Below are positions 23,284 to 36,430 of a DNA stretch of 64,000 bases, in pieces. Within the stretch, counting starts at the first letter, position 1, and each line of letters begins with the position of its first letter. The DNA comes from Bigelowiella natans CCMP2755 (lineage: Eukaryota; Cercozoa; Chlorarachniophyceae). The notes under the pieces were generated by a model, which was not told where the DNA came from, searched no databases, and saw nothing but the letters and a program-made list of their open reading frames with translations. The stretch covers positions 62,001-126,000 of the forward strand of contig ADNK01001817.1 in the NCBI GenBank assembly GCA_000320545.1, written 5' to 3'. Made by a program: the position numbers and the translations under genes.

Positions 23284-26200
23284 CTACTTTCCTTTCCTTG
23301 GTCGACCACGCCTTCTCGAAGCATCTTCATCTGCGTCTGATTTCCTGCTCCTTGTGGGGCCTCGGGCCCGCGTTGTTCTTGTCGTACGCTTGCTCTTTTT
23401 GGTGCCTGGAGTCGGCGTTTCCGAGCGCTCTTCCTCTTCTGCCTGCTTGGTTGCCCTGCTCTTGCGGCCACCGCGCTTGGTGCGAGACCCTGCACCCTTG
23501 TTGCGGCCACGAGTCCGGCTGCTGCTGCTCGTTGCAGATTCCTCCTGCACCTCAAAACTGCCCTCTTTGGAGTCTGGAAATAGTTTCTTCACCTTCTCCA
23601 CAACGAAGCGGTCAAGTTCCCGGGCGGCATCGTGCTGCTCGTCGCTAAGCAGCGCCGCGCGGATTGATGCGGCGTGTACTTCTGAGAACGCTTGTAGAGA
23701 CTTAAGCTCCCCGCTTTTTATTCGCTGCGCCACCTCTTTGTAGCCGCTGCCACCACCTACAAATGTACGCAGTACGAAATAGATTCAGGAGTTATGAACA
23801 ATAGTGAAAAAAGGTGGTGGTAATGTGGAGGATATAGGAGGTGGTAATTCTATCCCCAGTTACAATGGCAAATATACATCGACGACTACTACTATTACTT
23901 CTGCTGCTATTACACTACTACCACCACCTTCACCCACACTAACTATAACCGCCTACGTTCCAACAACAAGCACTACCTTGAATTCCTTCCTCAGCAGCAT
24001 CCTCCTCATCGATATCGTCTGGTGGCTCCAACAGGGCATTCGCCAGCTTACTCTCCGATATCATCCTCCATATCTCTCCAAGCTTTTTCACCAAATTTGC
24101 GTCCTGGGAGGTAGATCCAGCGGCTGTAGGATCACCGGCTTCTTTGCCTAGAGTTAGAGGGGAAAGAGAAAAGCAAAGCCAAGAATTGTGATAACGATAA
24201 TGACAAAATTGTGAGATTTCAATTTGGAACAAGCGCTGTATATTCTACGAGATAGATTGGTCACTCCCCTCCTCTCCTGTTAAGTAGCAGCGGCAGATCT
24301 ATCAGCACTAGGTAGTGACAACGTTCTAGGTAAATATTATGGTCCTTGATGTTTACCGTCGCTTGTCTTGTGACGAGCTCCTTCAGATTCGGCCGATGAT
24401 GCAGCAGTAGTAGGTTTGCCACTGCCATCGTCATAGTCAGGAAAGTTGAGAGGTGTCTTGCCCAACTCCTTTGCTCGTCTATCCCACGCACGTGCAGCCT
24501 CCTCTTGCGTGGAGAAGGTGCCAAGGTGCTCCAGCGTCCCGTTGCGACTGATTTTGGCCTGCCAGCGGTTGCTCTTGGTGGAGTAAACTCCAGTGAAGGA
24601 GGATGACGATGACGATGACGACGATGACGCCGCCCCCACCGCTGCCTTTTTCCGAGTAGTCGCACTGTTTGCTGCAGTAGACGGTGAATTGGTTGACAAT
24701 GTCGCTCCCTCTGCACTACTACCACCGACGTTTTTGGTATCTACGGGCAACCCACCCCCGGAAGGGGAGTTTTTCATATTTGTAGCTGCCGCTGTCGTTT
24801 TCGTCGGGGGCTCCTCTATCTTGCTCTTCTTATTCGGCGGCTGTTGCTTTTGCGAGCCAACAGATGACTCCACAGCAGCAGCTTCGGCTGACCTTTTTCG
24901 ATGGTTTGACGAGGACCCGGAGGGGGGGTTCTGCTGTTGCTGTTGCACACCTTTGCTCTCCAATTGACCACCCGACTGCGATACAGATCCTTTTGCCGTT
25001 GTCGCTGGATGATTCTTCTCTTCTGTAGCTGTTGTTGTTGCGGTCTTTGATAGAGGCTCTGTTGTTGCCGTTGGCGTTGATGTTAAAGCTGAAGTCGAGG
25101 CTGGCTCCGTCTCCATGGCAGATGAGCTGTCTGTTGCTGCTGCTGATGATGATGTAGCAGCAGGTGTATTTTTGGCGATACTAGCACCACTATTAGATGG
25201 TGTTGCTGCTTTAACCATCGGCAAGGGGGGGGATAGAGCGGAGGCAGCAGACACCGGCTGCTGTGATGAGGAGGAGGACGGCGATGCTAAAGTAGCGGCA
25301 GAAGGAGGAGATGCGGCTCCTTGTAGTTTTGTGGTAGCAGAAGCAGCGCCAGATGTAAGCTTTTGAGATTGTTGCTGCAGATCAGAAGTTCTTCCCTCGC
25401 CTCCTACCCCTCCACTTTCATTAACTCCTTCACGATTGGTTGCTGTGCCTGAAGAATGCTGCTGCTGCGACTTGGCTTCTATTGTATTTTTTGCTGCTGC
25501 TGCTGCGTGGCTCTGACCAAGTCCATTACTCTGAGTGGTGGTGGTGGCGGAGGTGGAAGTGGCAGCTTGAGAAGAGTTTATGGGGTGCTGTTGCTGCTGT
25601 CCCTGCTGTGCCGATCTGTTCTCCTTAGCTTTCTTGGCTGCTGCTAGAGCAGCCTCTGATGAGCTATAGATGACTCCGTTGGGTGACCGAAAGTATTTAG
25701 TGCTTTTGGTGCTGCTGCTTTCTCCCCCTCCTCCATTTGCTGCGATTGAACCCTCTACCTTCATCTTGTTTTCAGTGGTGGTGTTGGTGTCATTCTTCTT
25801 CACTACCAGCTCTGCCCAAGTCCAGCCTGGGCCTAACCACTCGATACCATTGGTATACCAAGGCCTATCAACACCAACAAGGAGAGGAAGCAGAAGGAAG
25901 AGATGCAAGACAACCATTGTCAGCAAATATCAACGGGAGGACAACATAATCGATACAGAATTAGGTAAAGGAGAGAACAAGGATAAGAAGCTGAGGGAGA
26001 AAGAAAAGGAATACCCTGACACCACCGCAGGTGGAATCACTGCCGATGCTACTGATGTCCCGTGGTTATTTGGTTGTGCTCCTCCAGTCTGCTGCTGTGA
26101 CACATTGCCGGTAGTGCTATTCGACTGCTGCTGCTTCTGAGGACCAGAGGTGCCATTCTCAGTTTCCATCGGAACTACAGCACCATTCTTCAGTGTGGAA

Positions 26201-27150
26201 GAATTGATAGTAGTCGATGATTTGGAAGGTTGCTGAGCCAGCTGCGCTTGGATCGGGGTTGCTGGTCCTTGCGTGGATGGGGCTGTAAAGAACATCGGTG
26301 AGGCTGCAGGTCTGTTTTGGTTAATGAAATTGAGCAGATAGACATCCATCTTGCCGCCACGAATGCCTGAAGTTTCAGTCTCAAAGATCTGGATGCGATC
26401 TTTGTACTGCCTGATGATCTGCTCCAGCTCCTGCTGACGACGTCCGCGCAACTGCTGGTTCACGTGCCTTGTCATCTTGGACAGGTTGCCTGGGGAAGAG
26501 TGAAAAGAAAGGAGGAGGGAGGAAATTTACAATTCCGCGTTTGTGTATTTAACTCAACGACTGTCGACCTGCTCAGGATTTTGCTTGCTTACATGTATAT
26601 GGAATAAAAAGGCTGATCTGCACGACGACTCCTACTAATTATTACCCGAGTTGATGCTCCCAATGTTGACCTTCGACTCTTTCAGGAGCTGGATGAAGCG
26701 AAGTTGGCACACCTACCCAGATCATTATATCTTAAAGGGCCAGAAGAGAGGTTTCCTCGTGCGCGGGCTCTAATTTAGTATTTGCAACAACCTGTGCCGT
26801 GTAGAAGGTGGAGGCATCGCGGCGGAAGGCCTTCTCCCTTAGATTCTGTGCCACCTTATCCCAGTCTACTTTGACTGATCCAGCGCTACCATCATCGTCT
26901 ATTGAAACAAGAAACTGGAATTAAAGCAGCAACATTCCTGGCTTTGCAACGAGAGTAGTGCGGTTGCACTACTACTCTTGGCTCACTTGACGAATCTAAA
27001 ATCGTGAAGAAGGGTAATAAGCTATCGTGTTACACAACTACCTTGAGGTCCAGTAAAGCAGAGATACACAGCCTCAGTTAGCACTATTAGTTCGGGAACA
27101 GTCCAAAGTGGAAGGACGTACTCTGTTCGCGAGTTAGCGGCCGCCGCCAT
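23284..27150 (-). CDS. SANT + MBD-like + AP2 + AT-hook nuclear protein
   Basis: Exons on the minus strand: 27150-27042, 26898-26792, 26712-26646, 26489-26015, 25864-24357, 24147-23977, 23756-23284 (2910 nt, 969 aa). The N-terminal 90 residues (LPLWTVPELIVLTEAVYL ... VDWDKVAQNL ... VCQLRFIQLLKESK) resemble the SANT/Myb-like segment of BRD8. A coiled stretch follows (QELEQIIRQYKDRIQIFE). Residues about 253-335 look like a methyl-CpG-binding fold: GPGWTWAELVVKK then YFRSPNGVIYSSSEAALAA. After about 340 residues of Ser/Thr/Ala/Gln low complexity, an AP2 DNA-binding domain lies at about 676-728 (FTGVYSTKSNRWQAKI, HLGTFSTQEEAARAWDRRA). The C-terminus carries TRGRNKGAGSRTKRGGRKSR and RRRGRPRKGK, AT-hook-like. 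Probably a chromatin or transcription factor. The MBD and BRD8 matches are my pattern reading; AP2 is firm. Confidence 0.85.
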
Positions 27151-27689
27151 TGTTTCGCTTTGGCGTGCCAATTCCGAGAATTGTGCAATCCACGGGAATT
27201 TCTCTCTACGACAAACAAAACGTGGCTTCTCGCAACAATTTCATTCCAGGAGGGAATTTGGAATAGTTCTTCGAAGTTATTGGGATGTAAAAAGTCCTGT
27301 GACTAATGATTACGATGTAGAATACAAGGCAAGTTTTATGATATGTGATAATTTTGGGAATTAATTAATTTTTAGGTAGTTGATGGTATATCGATGCACC
27401 CAGCAGTACATACATGTTTTATTCAAAATAATGTTCAAGTTCGGTTCAAACCGCTGAATGATTAAAAGTCAATGCCCAGAAAGATAGACAGATAAGTTGA
27501 TAGATCCATTGGGGAAATAACGAATAATAATAGCCAAAACATGCGACTACTAGTACTATGTGTAATAATAATGATGATGATGCTGACAACTGATTGAAAG
27601 ACGAGAGAAAATGTCGGTTATAATTGGGGCAGGAACATTACCTAGTAGGAACCAACTAATTTAATTCGTTCGACCCACCAATCTGCCCC
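27151..27689. other. Divergent intergenic region SANT/AP2 gene / ValRS
   Basis: 539 bases between two gene starts. It has an AT-rich stretch (27330-27480) and an (ATG/ATA)-rich piece at about 27525-27590. No dispersed repeats, no supported gene. Confidence 0.55.
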
Positions 27690-29588
27690 ATGCTGGCAGC
27701 CGGGGCTTCCCTAGCAAAAAGGGCGAAGCTCAAAGGCGGGGGAAACATTGCCTTTGGTACGAGAGACACACTCATCCTCCAGAGCGGTCGTGCAGATTGT
27801 GTAAGACGTTCTAGCTTTGGACGCTTGGGCCCTGGCTGCTCTCCATCAGCCTCGAGTACTGCGACGACGTCATTTCACCGTCGTCGTTGCTACGTTCACC
27901 ATATTCACGGATGCTCAAGTCCATCGAAGCCTTCGCTCGACGAAGACATAGCATTGGGCTACGATCCGGTTGAGATTTCAACCTTTGATTATATTTACAT
28001 TAGTGGCGAGCCATTGAGCGAGGGAATTGTCTCTCGTACGATGTTTTTATTGACGGCCTTCACGCTCGGGGCAACACCCCTTTTTCCAGAATCTCTCTAA
28101 CACTTTCCCAACATGGCTGATATCGATTTACTGTGTCGCTCAGCTATGGCTACATCTAGAAAAACAGCACCCTGGTATTGTTTTCTTACATGGCGATGTT
28201 TGTTTTCCACTCTGATGCTAGATATCGGTTGAGGATTACTGGTATGAATGGTGGGAGTCGCGTGGTTATTTTATGCCGACGATGCCCAACATACCTGAGG
28301 GCGCTGAATCTCTTGAGGCAACATTCTCGATGATCCTGCCACCGCCCAACGTTACGGGCACCCTCCACATTGGCCACGCGTACGTCCCAATTTGTGCCAC
28401 TTACACATATGTTTGTGACCGCGCGTGCTTGGTGTTCGCTTCATCCACTACAATTTCTCATTTTTATTCGTCTTGTCGTAACTATTGTATTGTTGGCATC
28501 GTTGGGGTGTTATGAGCTCATTCCTTATCCTTATGCCACTTGGTGTCAGATTGACATGCACTCTCCAGGATGTCCTGGCCCGTTATCATCGTATGAAGGG
28601 AGTGCCTACTGTGTGGGTGCCAGGTGACGATAATGATGATGATGATGATGATGATGATAGTCACGGTCAAAAGGAGAGGGAGTGTTTTGGCCGTAGTATT
28701 GGAGAGTGAGGAGGTGTGACGCAGTTGGTTGGATGGTGGCGAGAGTAGTAAGTAAGTATGAAATAAAACGAGTGCGAAAAGATGCGAAAATCTTGACACA
28801 CGATATTTGCAACGGCACAACCATCAGGCTTAGACCATGCAGGCATCGCTACGCAGAGTGTTGTAGAGAAACGAATCTTTAGAGAGGTAATAATATGCTG
28901 CTACACAAGGCGGGAAAGGGATGATGAAGCCTTGCCCCTATGCTACTACAGCTCATGATTCTATATGTATTTTGTATATCTCTATAATTCGAATGCGTGG
29001 GTGTGTGCGAGCGTATGTATTTGTATCCGTATTTGCATTTTTCAGCAGGATTAAAAAAAACGCAATAAACCTCTTCTATATCACACGAACGGCACACCAA
29101 CGTACATGCATGCATATAATGTGCGCTGGCACGCAACAGAGTGGCGAGACTCGACACGATTTGGGGAGGGAGGAACTTGTTAGGCGGATATGGTCATCAA
29201 AACATTCTTAATCATTGTTGTCGTTAGCTTTGGTCTCTTTTTAACATTCTCTCGAGGTTGGGTATTTTGGAATGATTTTCCACCCCTTCGATTTGACGTA
29301 GTATTTCCTTTTTGAGAACGATGCAAGGAATCATTATAGTATAAATTAAGTCGTATTTCCTATGGAACAGTACGTAGCAGTATCGATGGTTGATCGTTTT
29401 TAGTCCTGTGAGGAGGAGGAGGAAGAGGAGGAGGAGGAGAAACACCTCTTAGCATACGAATTTACTTATTAATAATGGCAGGGAGTATTCAATTTGTTCC
29501 ATAGTATTTTGTACATCCTCTGTTTATCATTCCATGAAATGGGGTATCCGTACATGTATACATACATATATTCACACATTTATCATCT

Positions 29589-29638
<50 letters not shown>

Positions 29639-30459
29639 TATGGCCATTTGAGTGTGACTCCGTCTGCTATGTGTATACGTGTGTCTGTGTATTAGGGAAT
29701 GGAAGGATACCCACGGAGGTCGACATAATTTCCCATTGCGATTTCGAAATACTTCAAGTAATTTCTGTCTTCGCTTCTGAGCTTTGATTTATGCACAGGC
29801 AAAATCAAGGAACAACTACGTCGATTGGGATCCTCTCTGGACTGGTCACAAGAGGTATCATCAACAATATTGTTTCCGCTACTGATATGCTAAATAAAGA
29901 GCGACGAGAGAGAAAGAGAGATGGAGAGAGAGGGAGCTTGGAGAACTGCCTCATGCACGATCAAAGACCTACCGTTGGTGGCTGCTTGATGGAGATCGTG
30001 ATCCAATGTTTGTTGTTGTTTGTGTTGTTAATGTTGTTTTAGTTGTTATTGTTGTTGTTGTCGTTGTTGTCCCTACTACTACAGCTACTTGACTATCCGC
30101 CGTCCTTTACTACTAACAGGTTTTTACTCTCGATGAGGCAGCGAGCGAGGCGGTAGTAGTGCAAAACAGTAGATCATACTCACTAAAAGCTAATTACACA
30201 TCTCTGCTTCAATTTAATGCAGAGTACGAGGCTCAGATACCTCCTTGCTATGATTTTAATTTTCAACAAAATCAATGCCATAGTACCTTTTATACGACAA
30301 CGTAATCGCCAATGAAGGATAATAACTTGTCGAGTTTTCAAAACAAAACATCATCATCAGAATTTGATGAAGATGTTTACTTTCAATGTTCTACTACGCT
30401 ATTAGGTCGCAGAGGCATTTGTCAAGTTGTACGACGCCGGTTGCATCTTTTATATTATC

Positions 30460-30501
<42 letters not shown>

Positions 30502-31619
30502 TTGTTGTTGTTGTCGTACTTACGGTTTTATTGAGGCTATGAGCAATCTTTACTATTTTGTGGATAATTATTATAAGAATACTATTGCGACCATCACGAT
30601 TATCATTATCGTTATCATCAACCCTAATATCATCATCATCATCATTATGATTCTTTTTCTACTCGATTGCATAGGGTTGATATATCGATCAAGACGACTC
30701 GTAAACTGGTGTGTATGCGTAACTGAAGGCGTCTAATGGAGTGCCTTCCAGTCTCTCTCATTCTCTCTCCTTCTTCCCCCCTTCACCTTTTTCTCCTTTT
30801 ATTTTATCTCTTCTTCTCTTCATATCGCTGGATATACATACTTATAAATATATACATGCAGACGCGTTCCTGATACTTACCGTTTGAAAAACATAAAGGT
30901 GTCCATGGCTTCGGACCGCGCTGTCGGACATCGAAACTGAACCGATCGATTTAGGTTTTGAAGAAAGAGAGGATAAGTAGGGAGGGAGAGGGTGTGATGG
31001 CGTGAAATATCTGTTTAGCTTTCTTCCTTACACATATCGCAGAGTACTATCTTTGTCATCATCATCATTATCATCATTACTTCTATAAATACCTCTGTCA
31101 TCATCATCATTATCATCATCATCAGTATCGCCATAACACCCTCCTCCTCCTCCTCCTCCTCCTCCTCCTCCTGCTGCTGCTGCTGCTGCTACTACCAGAT
31201 GGTCCAACAAAACTTGCTTTGCCAGGGATTAAGCGAAAGGTGGTTATGAGTCGTCGTATTCTGTAAGCAGCATCGTGAGTACTGCGTTTGTAGATATCCT
31301 CCCACATTGCATTGTCGTCACCTTTTCATACAGTATTCAAAACAATGATCATATACGCGCTCAGAACACAACACGGACATATTCATGTACATTTATCAAT
31401 TTTGTCTCATTTATTTTTCCTTTTCTGATTTACGACAAACACACCATCATCAATTTACCACAGGTTGAATTCGGAAAATTGGAAAAGTTTGCGTACAAAG
31501 TCGATCCTCATCATCCTTCGATAACAACTCCCAATGATGCTGCTGCCGGCAACACAGAAAGCCATGCCGTCTCCATACCCGACGAGCTGGTATGTATGTG
31601 TGTGCATCACCCATTATAA

Positions 31620-31684
<65 letters not shown>

Positions 31685-32395
31685 ATATGTATCACCACTG
31701 ATGCATGATCTTTGTCTCCCTCGTCTTCTTCTTATTATTTTCTTGGTATAGGTGGTGGCGACGACACGACCAGAGACGCTCTTCGGTGATACCGCAGTTG
31801 CCGTACATCCAGGTGTGTGTCGACTCATTCATCCAAGATGGTGAATCGTGCATATATGTCATGTTGTAAGAGCATTGATTTTAACGTATTTTGTGGAATG
31901 GCGTTGAACCAAAAAAGGTGTTTAGATCGTAAATTTATTCGTGATATGCCAGATCGTTCGGGGGAGGGGGGAAGGGGGGGGAGGGGGGGGACTCAAATAT
32001 CCATGTCATGCGACACTGAAAGCCTCGTTGCAAGTAAATTGTTCTTGAAGAACAAACATCATTGGGTTTTTAGTAGAACAAACTGCGATGATGAAGATAC
32101 ACGATGAATAGATTCCTTACATAACCGATATCCTAAATTCATATTCGTGCTTTTAAAACTCCATATCTATATAATATGTTGTGACAAATTATAGATGATC
32201 CTCGGTACAAAGGTGTTCATGGAAAATACGTTATCCAACCTCTTACAGGCACGTCACGATCCTTCATACTTGTTATAAATTGACATATGCTATTACGCAA
32301 ACAAGAATCCCATACACTGCTGCAAAAGTTTATTTTCGTTGCAAAGAAGGAGAGAGCATTAATAGCAAATATCCTCACATAGGGGGTTGTGTGTG

Positions 32396-32433
<38 letters not shown>

Positions 32434-34116
32434 CTTTCTCTTTTCCAGTGAGTGTGTGTGTGTCAACTGTTTTACTCATATATGAAGGATGAACAAATAC
32501 ACACTACTTACTCCACAGGTCGACGTATTCCAGTTGTTGTTGATGCAAAGCTCGTAGATATGGAAAAAGGTGTTTCTCTACCTTCCGTCTTGATGATACT
32601 CAGAAGAAGACCATATCGAAATACTGCTAGTAATAATATGAAAAGGCGAGAAGAAGGATGGAGCGTTTGATTCACAAATTAGAGTAGTCGTTTTCCCTCT
32701 TGATTGTCGTACTGTTTTTTCCCCCATTTTCGCTCCTCCTCCTCCTCATTGCCTTGTTTGGTTGAATCTCCTCTTCTTTACCAGGTACTGGAGTAGTGAA
32801 AATCACACCAGGTAGTACGTACGCCGATCATCACATCTCCGTCAATAAGTATTATATCCCTGTGGAGTTTCGAGCGTTTCCTCTGTTTCCTCTGGTTGTG
32901 AGAATATATGTGATTATCAGTATATGTAATATATTATTGTCGTCGTGCTTGCTTGTGCCCTCATTTGTGACAAATGTGATTGGCTATGACGACGACCAAA
33001 AGGACACGATCCGAACGACTATGACTGTGGGATAAGGTATGAAATAATGAATCGTATGGCTGATGCTGCTGCTGCAATCCTGAATAGCCACCTCAACAAT
33101 ATCCTCCTCCTTCTTCTTTGATCCTCTTCTTTCCTTACGGTGGAGGAGACAGCACAGTATTAACCCTTTCCCCTCCTCCTCCTTTAAAGGCACGATCTGG
33201 AGATTATTGACATTATAAATGACGACGGAACACTCACACACCACGCAGGTGAGATGGGACTACTACTACTACTACTACTACTACTACTGCTACTGCTACT
33301 ACCACTACCAGTACCACTACCACTACCACTACTATGTGCACATATATACCTATTAAGTATTCGTTTATTGTTCTTCATCCATTGGTTTTTAGTAGTAGTA
33401 TTAGCAGCAATAGTTCGGTTCTCCTCTATGATAGTGTCGTCTTCCATGAGAAATCATTTATCATCTAGTCTTTTTCATCATCATCATCATCATCATCATC
33501 GTTATCAGCATCCTTCTCCTCCTTCCGGACCTCTCCTCTTTCTTCTTCTTTCAATCTCTAACCCTCCCAGGGCCTGCATTCCATGGACGCAACCGGCTAG
33601 AAGCTCGATGGGATATTGTCAAGGCTCTCAAGGATAACGGCCACTATCGGGGTTTCGACGATATGCAACAGAGGCAAGCAAGCAAATGACATAGAATATC
33701 CAAAAAAACTTGTGGCAAAGAGGAAGAGAACAAGGATTATAATTGTGTACTTATGGAAGTATATCATATGTATATATTTATTGCATATATGTATATGTGT
33801 CACGCTTTCTCAAAGTTATGAATAGCAGCAGACAGCGGGTTCCGAATCTCCCTTCACAACCTCCTCTGATCTGTTCTCGCAATAACAACAACAGGGTTAC
33901 GGTGTGTTCCCGATCTGGCGATGTCATCGAGCCCCGCATCAAGCCGCAATGGTTTGTAGATTGCAGTCAAATGGCTGCGGACGCTCTTAGCGTGCAGAAG
34001 GAAATGGGAGTTCTGAAGGTTGTGATGACTCTATGGGGTGGTTGTCAGTGTTGATGATGATGACGACGATAATGATGAATCTGTGTCGTTGTGCTTTTAG
34101 AGATGGTAGTAATAGT

Positions 34117-34150
<34 letters not shown>

Positions 34151-34358
34151 AAATTAGCTGTACCCTCTGGGATCCTACGACAAGCTGTGGGAACACTGGC
34201 TGTCTGACTCACGAGATTGGTAATCATTTCGATAAATAATAAAATGGAATAGAGAGGAGGGACTCGAGGGAGGGGGAGAGATAGTGATGGTGGTAATATC
34301 GGCTTCTAAAAAAGCACATGTTGCATCGGATTAAAACATATATAAAAATATAATATAT

Positions 34359-34398
<40 letters not shown>

Positions 34399-35266
34399 CT
34401 GATGTGCATCAAAGGTGTGTGTCACGACAACTGTGGTGGGGCCACCGCATACCGGCCTATGAAGTCTCCTCTGCCAAGAATGGAGAGAAAGAAAACATCG
34501 GAGAGCAGGAAACTTATTGGGTGGTTGGAAGAAATGAGGAAGAGGTCGGTTAGGAAGGAATGATGAGCCTTGATTCTCCATCTACTTAATGCTGTTGTCG
34601 TTTGCACACACGCAACGTTTGAATTGTGTATATTTTATGGTCTACCAGGATGGTGCTCTATAGAACAATGCTGCTCATAAATCCAACTCGTCTCTTTTTT
34701 TAGGCACGCGCACGAGCATCTCGTGATCTCAATATACCAGAAGAGGACGTTGTTCTTCGCCAGGTTGTTCTCAGCGGAAGGGGGGGGGGGGGGGCACTTA
34801 TTTCTCATGTTCTAGCTGTGATACGATAGTAAGGATAATTGATTGAGTGAGGATAATCGCTGCTGCAAGGATACAGTACGGACAGTGGTTGTTGATGATA
34901 AGGGGCGTGGAATTATTATAAAGCAAAAGCAAGAGAACAAAGGGAGGAGGAGCTCGATAATACCAACATCATCATAATCATCATGATTTGTTAATTCTGG
35001 GATGTTGTGCTTGGATTTATACCGCTATTATTATAAGGACCCTGACGTATTAGACACATGGTTCTCTTCCGGGCTCTTCCCTATCGTCTGTTTCGGATGG
35101 CCGCACAAAGACCCGAGGTGATTGACGAGTAACGGAGAAAGAGAGGGGGGGGGAGAGAAGAGGGGCCAAAGGTTTACGAGGGTATTTGTCCCTTGTATAC
35201 TTCCCATGTCAGTTCAAACTCATCGTTGATGGTTATCACTGTTGCGTTTTACGTGCAATGCAATCA

Positions 35267-35301
<35 letters not shown>

Positions 35302-35956
35302 ATAGGCTCTTCTATGTATACATATTGCTGGGATGCTGGTGCTGCTGCATGCTGCAGCGCCTGATTTTCAAACACTCACTGACTCATAATCCAGAGAATC
35401 TGGGTTTTATCCCCTTTCCGTTCTTGAGACCGGCAGCGATATTCTCTTCTTCTGGGTTGCTCGCATGGTTATGCTTTGCACGTGTCTTCTTCAAGGGCCG
35501 GTGAAGGAGGGTGCGAAGGGAAGCGAACATGCACGCAATCACCGTGCAATGTATAGAAAGGGAGGAGGAGTGGAGGCGGAGAGAGGGGTCAGAGGCACTT
35601 CGAGATGTAGTGATATCGATCCTGGTAGTAGCAGTAGCAGCAGCAGTAGCAGCAGCGATAAAGGGGAGGAAAGGAAGAAGTTGCTGAAAAAGCGGCTCTC
35701 ATCCTCCTCCTCCTCCTCGTCATCGTCATCATCATCATCGTCGTCGTCGTGCTCAAATCCCGATCATTTTTACTACGGAGATGATGTACCCCCTCCTCCC
35801 TTCGAAAACGTGTTCTTGCACCCAATGGTGAGGGATGCGCAAGGAAGAAAGATGTCAAAGGTAAAAGGTCAATAAGGGGACAAGAAGAGGAGGAAGAAGA
35901 AGGGGAGGAGGAGGAGGAGGAGGAGGCGGCGAGAACTCTAAGAGACCACAACACAT

Positions 35957-35999
<43 letters not shown>

Positions 36000-36191
36000 C
36001 CATCGGCTAGACTCGCATTTTCTCCTTGCATCACTGTCTACAAGTAAATCACACTGGAAATGTGGAGTTTGAGGTTTTTCGTCAGTCATCGTTGTGATAT
36101 CATCGCTTAATTGTCAGTCACTGGGCAATGTAGTTGATCCTACAGATATGATCGAAGGGAAGGTACTCTATCACACGTGCACACCTACACA

Positions 36192-36232
<41 letters not shown>

Positions 36233-36397
36233 ATATGAAATAAACGTGAAATGTGTTTGTGTGTGTGTGTGTGCTGTTTATCAAACTGTCGGGAAAATCC
36301 GCAAACTCGATGTCGTTGTCGTTGTTCCTCCTCCTCCTCCTCCTCCTCCTCCTCCTCCTATCGTTCGTTCCTTCCTAATTGTTTCTTTTCCCTCCTT

Positions 36398-36430
<33 letters not shown>

